Source: Diacronema lutheri (lineage: Eukaryota; Haptophyta; Pavlovophyceae; Pavlovales; Pavlovaceae). From it: 64,000 bases of DNA. This document shows, in pieces, positions 61,501-64,000 of the stretch (position 1 is the first letter of the stretch; each line of letters starts with the position of its first letter). Both the position numbers and the translations under genes were made by a program. The stretch spans positions 806,001 through 870,000 of the forward strand of contig JAGTXO010000006.1 in assembly GCA_019448385.1 (NCBI GenBank), given 5' to 3'. The notes below the pieces were generated by a model. That model was not told the origin of the DNA, did no database searches, and was given only the letters and a program-made list of their open reading frames with translations.

Positions 61501-62297
61501 CACGCCTCGGCGAGCCGCGCGGCCTCGGCGAGCCGCGCGGCCTCGCGGGTGAACGGGCCGAAGCGCCTGGCGCGGTCGCCGAGCAGAGCGCCGATGGCGG
61601 CGCGGAGCGTGCGCGCGCGGGTCTCCTCGTACGCGGCCGTCGTGAGGCGCGCGAGGCGCGCGTCCAAAGCCTTCTTGATGTCGACAAGGACATTCGCGCG
61701 GCGGCCGTAGAGCGTCGATGCGCTCGCCACGACCTCGGCCGCGACTGTTGCCGCGGCGAAGCAACACGCGGCCCCACTCTGCGGGGGCGCCTTGAAGGCA
61801 TCGATGGGCGGCGCTGTTCTGCCGATGCGCTGCGCAAGCTTCTTGATGAGCACGCCGGCCGCCGTGGCGTACGCCGATTCGCCGTTGCCCAAGGTGCGCG
61901 AATCGGCGAGCAGGGCGAGCGCGGCGCCGGGCGGCGCGCCGCGCTGCGCGGGCGGCGCGAGGAGCAGGTACGCCGCCGTCCAGTGCGCGAGGCCGCTGGA
62001 CGCGCGGAGGCAGAGCGGTAGCACGACCACGAGCACCTGCCCAAACCGGTCCGCATCCGCGCATGCTTTGCGCAGGTTGCGCAGCGCCACCTTGAGCGCA
62101 TGCTGCGAGCACCCCGTGTCGCCCACCCTAACCCTGCTCGTGCCGAAATCCGCGTAACGCAGCAGGGCGATGAGGCAAGTGGATGGGACCACGTGGGGGT
62201 GGGTATCTCCCGGCGACAGAATGGTGCTGAGGGCCAGCGAGAAACTGTCCGAGCCGCCCCGCCCGCCGGGCAAAGCGTCCTTCACGGAGTCCTCCAT
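58278..62297 (-). CDS. Ulp1-type (C48) protease with nuclease segment and membrane helix
   Basis: ORF of up to 1,339 residues starting MEDSVKDALPGG. Residues 1-190 form a C48 protease: HWTAAYLLL (His105), LLADSRTLG (Asp132), PPQSGAACCF (Gln173, Cys178/179). After a Ser/Asp/Ala-rich linker comes the second copy of the PD-(D/E)XK-like segment (59889-60935). Beyond it, starting at an in-frame ATG at the repeat edge (MAASVTKGPGVGD, 59888), is a further about 440 residues with a charged helix (REQEGVVHRAFCMSLWRDAT), a single transmembrane helix (IVATVALGGAVFAGMSALVV) and a coiled coil (RKAVGKAEGNCRKAARRLHL). The C-terminal limit is unclear because the frame overlaps the start of the giant ORF; the last 90 residues are Arg-rich and may be noncoding. 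C48 enzymes process or remove SUMO-like modifiers. Confidence 0.65.
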   Translation of the reverse strand: MEDSVKDALPGGRGGSDSFSLALSTILSPGDTHPHVVPSTCLIALLRYADFGTSRVRVGDTGCSQHALKVALRNLRKACADADRFGQVLVVVLPLCLRASSGLAHWTAAYLLLAPPAQRGAPPGAALALLADSRTLGNGESAYATAAGVLIKKLAQRIGRTAPPIDAFKAPPQSGAACCFAAATVAAEVVASASTLYGRRANVLVDIKKALDARLARLTTAAYEETRARTLRAAIGALLGDRARRFGPFTREAARLAEAARLAEACDASVGGSAPDGLLQAVEAALRAPDDRIARTAALDALTGAAGRALSTAARPRGAAAPRPPSRAPPPRAPQRRAASAWGPRPFSSLSGGEGDGDDGDATTADDGEGAEDGDDDLAGAAAAAVATGTAATSAVAAGAAPTSPAAADGGRSAPLERRCVYTAPDEGDADARVYDAKDPEQLKAGRARLRANSGRAPAVVDTLFAHATGTIVTRQRTEGVTGAGMHHLAAPTQGAGYGNVVRAELGEPGFAGTTWHMTSGVENQPRAVRAAARAYAHDGWGGVYNAHEDFAAFEGLPRLAAPESLAAIAGGSADAVFCWRSGRSVNGEVTTVHFNGDRAAAIDHARALRVRPDWRSQPRIYEAACGAEGTVLLVWVVPDRHKNPRLDWAPILVVIHLPADPDWLARATPAIAKARREVEDGRARAEARGVPQHLAYTLSPRFRGTAPRGAARVPPRLGASDAREARALAALESALMFAPAWRRAVRAASRAPGSGAAAVERALARLHNAPEPDDESAPESARVAPLAAALEQSAGWPAGTARMAASVTKGPGVGDGAGGDEAIKVEETAKTSGDGCTGTPPLRPAARAAGAADDGGAAVVAGVAGERDALAKTGAGGCDDDAREPLSAGKPGALAAAATVGGLGELVGSLCAWLAHGAAGGAIAAISPGTAARGANGTPQRAEPPAAGDPVAPHARVAAAAPLAGSAAAPSSAVRDAQRGVAGFDAAAHAHARDGRRAARRMREQEGVVHRAFCMSLWRDATFVEFVEKLRPDGGAQLLAREPTRHAAAVLCELARGRDGASGAAGLLHEMRAADARAREAAKAAEAARPAHGTLRIVATVALGGAVFAGMSALVVACAARTATGALFGARRPRAAARGADDALGAPQRAEPPPADKGKRRRDRANDDPVDAARKAVGKAEGNCRKAARRLHLAALGEEEAQQRVLDAEAAEQLARSREPAGGWVGSARACARARPAARAPVDWRARSAERRASSVTRAPPRPCPSRAGAPCGPAAATGALWHARRCRRGCAPRARGAAPGETGCGVRQGQRAADGGGVAQRDALRHRGARAAWRAGG
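59889..60935 (-). repeat. 1,047-bp direct repeat, copy 2
   Basis: Same orientation and frame as 3814-4860. The nuclease-like motif reads GEVTTVHF here, so the motif lysine of copy 1 is threonine. The sequence otherwise stays open, with many silent or conservative differences. Confidence 0.9.
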
Positions 62298-63689
62298 CTG
62301 CAGACTGTGGGCACGTCAGTGTCCGGATGGCGGCCCGGATGATACTTGGGAGAATTTACATGATGCCCTGGAGAATGCCCCGCTCTCCCACAACCAGGAC
62401 CCGCCAGCGCGCCGAGCCTACTCGTTTGCCCGCGCCGCCTCTCTTTGCGCGCCCGAGCGCGGCCTCCGAGCGCGGCCAACGTCCTCCGGGGGCGTGCATC
62501 GTGGCTGCTCGGAGGGGCTGCGACGCGGCGAAAGCTCGCTGCGCGGCCGCAACGTGAGCGCGCGCGCGCGGCCGCGCGCCGGCCTGCGCTGCTCTGCACG
62601 GCCGCGCGCCGGCCTGCGCAGCCTCGTCGCGCAGCGTGAGCGCGAGCGCGCGCGCGGTGAGCTCGGCGGATGGGTGCGCGGCGGCGTTGGCGGCGGGTGC
62701 GGCGGCAGGCTGGGCGGCGGGTTTGGACGGAGAGTGTCGGGGAAGAACGGGGCGCATCCTGGTTGGGAGTTGGACGGCGCCCACCACGCGCTGGCGGATC
62801 CTGGTTGCCACCACCACCAAACCCCCCCCCCCCCCCCCCCGGAGACGAGGACCAGGGGCATGGCCGACTCGCTGCGCCGCACAGCGCGCGGCGCGCGGCA
62901 TGCTGCGCGACCTCAAGCACATCCAGCCGCGCTCCGCCCACGCAACGCGCGCAATGCCGCGTTGCACTGCGGGCGTGCACGTGCGGCTCTCACGCGCACT
63001 GTGTTGCACGAACGGCATCACGCCACCCAGCTGCGTCCGGACCACGCGCCGCGCGCAGGCGACCACACAGGGGCGCGCCGCGCCGCGCGTGCGCGCCCTC
63101 GCAACCGTTGCAGCACGCTCTGCCTTGCACTGCGCCGAGCCGCCGCGCGCTGTGCGCGTGCATGCAGGGCGCACGCGTGCGACGAAGCGCGCGCGCGGCG
63201 AGGCGCGCGGGCGGCTCGCTGCGCGGGCGGCAACGCGCCCAGCTGCGCCCAGGCCAGGCGCGCGCCCGCGAGTGCCACCGGGACGCACTGCCCCCGCCGG
63301 GGTCGCCGCGCGCTCTGTGCGTGCGCTCGCGCGCTGCGAGCGCGGCGGAACGTTCGTGCATGGCGCGAAGAGCGCGGCACCCGAAGACGGCTGCCCCGAG
63401 CCCGCGCCGGGTGGCAGCGAGCGGCGGCACCTCCTCGGCGAGCCCGCCCCGCGCCTTCCCCTCCACGTGGCGTTTTGAGGCAGACGGACACGCGCCCACA
63501 CTGCGACTGGGCACGCTGCTCGAGGCAGACACGCACCCAACGCGCGCGCACCACGCGCCCGCGTCGGCGGGCCGGTGTGAACGAGCGAGAGCTCGGTGTC
63601 GCCAACGGGGGCACGGGCGCGAGTTCGGTCCGCCTCTCGACGGACGCAGGCGACGCTGCCGGGAACTTCCCCGACGCCTGCACATCCAG
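62298..63689. other. No recognisable gene; C tract inside
   Basis: Upstream of the C48 protease gene. Contains a C run at about 62822-62840. Minus and plus frames are Arg/Ala-rich without motifs. A promoter for the protease gene is expected at its left end. Confidence 0.45.
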
Positions 63690-64000
63690 GGCTTCGAGGT
63701 ACAGAGCTGGGCAACAGTGCCGCTCGTCACCGATGAGGCGGCCAAGCTCGCTATCCTTGCTGCCCTCGGCTCCGCCAAACAGCCGGGCGACCCAACGGTT
63801 CGTGATCGCCTGGCCGCCAGGTGCGAACCGCGCCCGTGCAAGCGCTTCGCCGCATTCTCCGCCCCGCTGCGGACGTCCGCCTGCCGGCCGCGAACACGGC
63901 CGGTGCGCGTTGCCGCCTGGCCCAACACGAAAACGCGCCCGCCCCCGAGGCCGCAGGTCCTACCTGCCCAAGCGCAGCCCAACGGCACGCAGACAGCCCG
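63690..64000 (+). CDS. Possible exon cut by right edge
   Basis: After an AG acceptor-like CATCCAG the plus frame reads GFEVQSWATVPLVTDEAAKL and continues ILAALGSAKQPGDPTVRDRL with normal protein composition, unlike the Arg-rich frames around it; codons GCT, CTT and GTT are frequent compared with neighbouring genes. It then becomes Arg/Pro-rich towards the edge. No family recognised; the phase and the upstream exon are unknown. It may be chance. Confidence 0.22.

Noticed and set aside
43455-62297. Polinton or giant-virus integration
   Set aside because: No capsid, packaging ATPase, protein-primed polymerase or integrase motif was seen; proteases and YqaJ alone are not enough.
1-64000. tRNA, rRNA or snRNA genes
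   Set aside because: None recognised by eye; a covariance-model search would be needed to exclude small ones.

Overview
The window is nuclear DNA of a eukaryote with a very GC-rich genome. By eye it is well above 65% GC, with long CG-alternating stretches. Genes are compact and closely spaced. Many lack introns; the rest have short spliceosomal introns of about 80-320 bp, and about half of those I can place begin GTGCGC. The gene set points to a photosynthetic alga, most likely a haptophyte or similar chromist: a plastid photosystem II assembly-type protein, a triosephosphate isomerase with a signal-peptide-like leader, TOM70, XPG, TANGO6 and a cytochrome b5-acyl-CoA dehydrogenase. The lineage is an inference; no rRNA or other marker is present.

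Layout. (1) 1-9.3 kb, minus strand: the end of a large mobile-element-like cluster. It holds a multidomain ORF with a ubiquitin-specific-protease (USP) head, a PD-(D/E)XK-like nuclease segment, degenerate protease-fold segments and the N-terminal part of a Fanzor (eukaryotic TnpB) protein that runs off the left edge, preceded by a decayed PIF1-like helicase. (2) 9.4-43 kb: a host gene island. In order: a small membrane protein, a GRDP-like gene ending in a MITE, TOM70, a TKL-like kinase with a CaaX box, a triosephosphate isomerase-SMP30 fusion, a cytochrome b5-acyl-CoA dehydrogenase, a possible meiotic-axis (SYCP2-like) protein, an LRR protein, a glutathione S-transferase, an XPG nuclease with a C-terminal HMG box, adenylosuccinate synthetase, an LPA1-like thylakoid protein, an EF-hand-TTC4 fusion, an ER ankyrin-like protein, a low-complexity protein and TANGO6/RTP1. 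(3) 43.4-62.3 kb, minus strand: a second element cluster. It holds a 13.3-kb stop-free ORF whose end, across one intron, is a complete Fanzor with RuvC and zinc-ribbon motifs. A chromodomain lies just upstream in the same frame, with USP-like, YqaJ-type nuclease and Ulp1-type protease domains further upstream. An Ulp1-type (C48) protease gene carrying a second copy of the PD-(D/E)XK-like segment follows. (4) 62.3-64 kb: mostly unassigned, with one possible exon at the right edge.

The two clusters have the same orientation and share a 1,047-bp direct repeat, so they look like two divergent members of one family of large Fanzor-bearing elements that combine a guide-type nuclease, SUMO/ubiquitin-protease folds, accessory nucleases and a chromatin reader. 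This is the strongest candidate for an undescribed system here. No terminal repeats, capsid gene, integrase or DDE transposase could be recognised, so how such an element moves and where it ends are unknown.

The host genes are notable for domain fusions: TPI-SMP30, cytochrome b5-ACAD, XPG-HMG, EF-hand-TTC4 and kinase-CaaX. Two short non-autonomous elements are well defined: a 331-bp hAT-type MITE with a perfect 8-bp target duplication, and a 370-bp MITE with very long inverted repeats.
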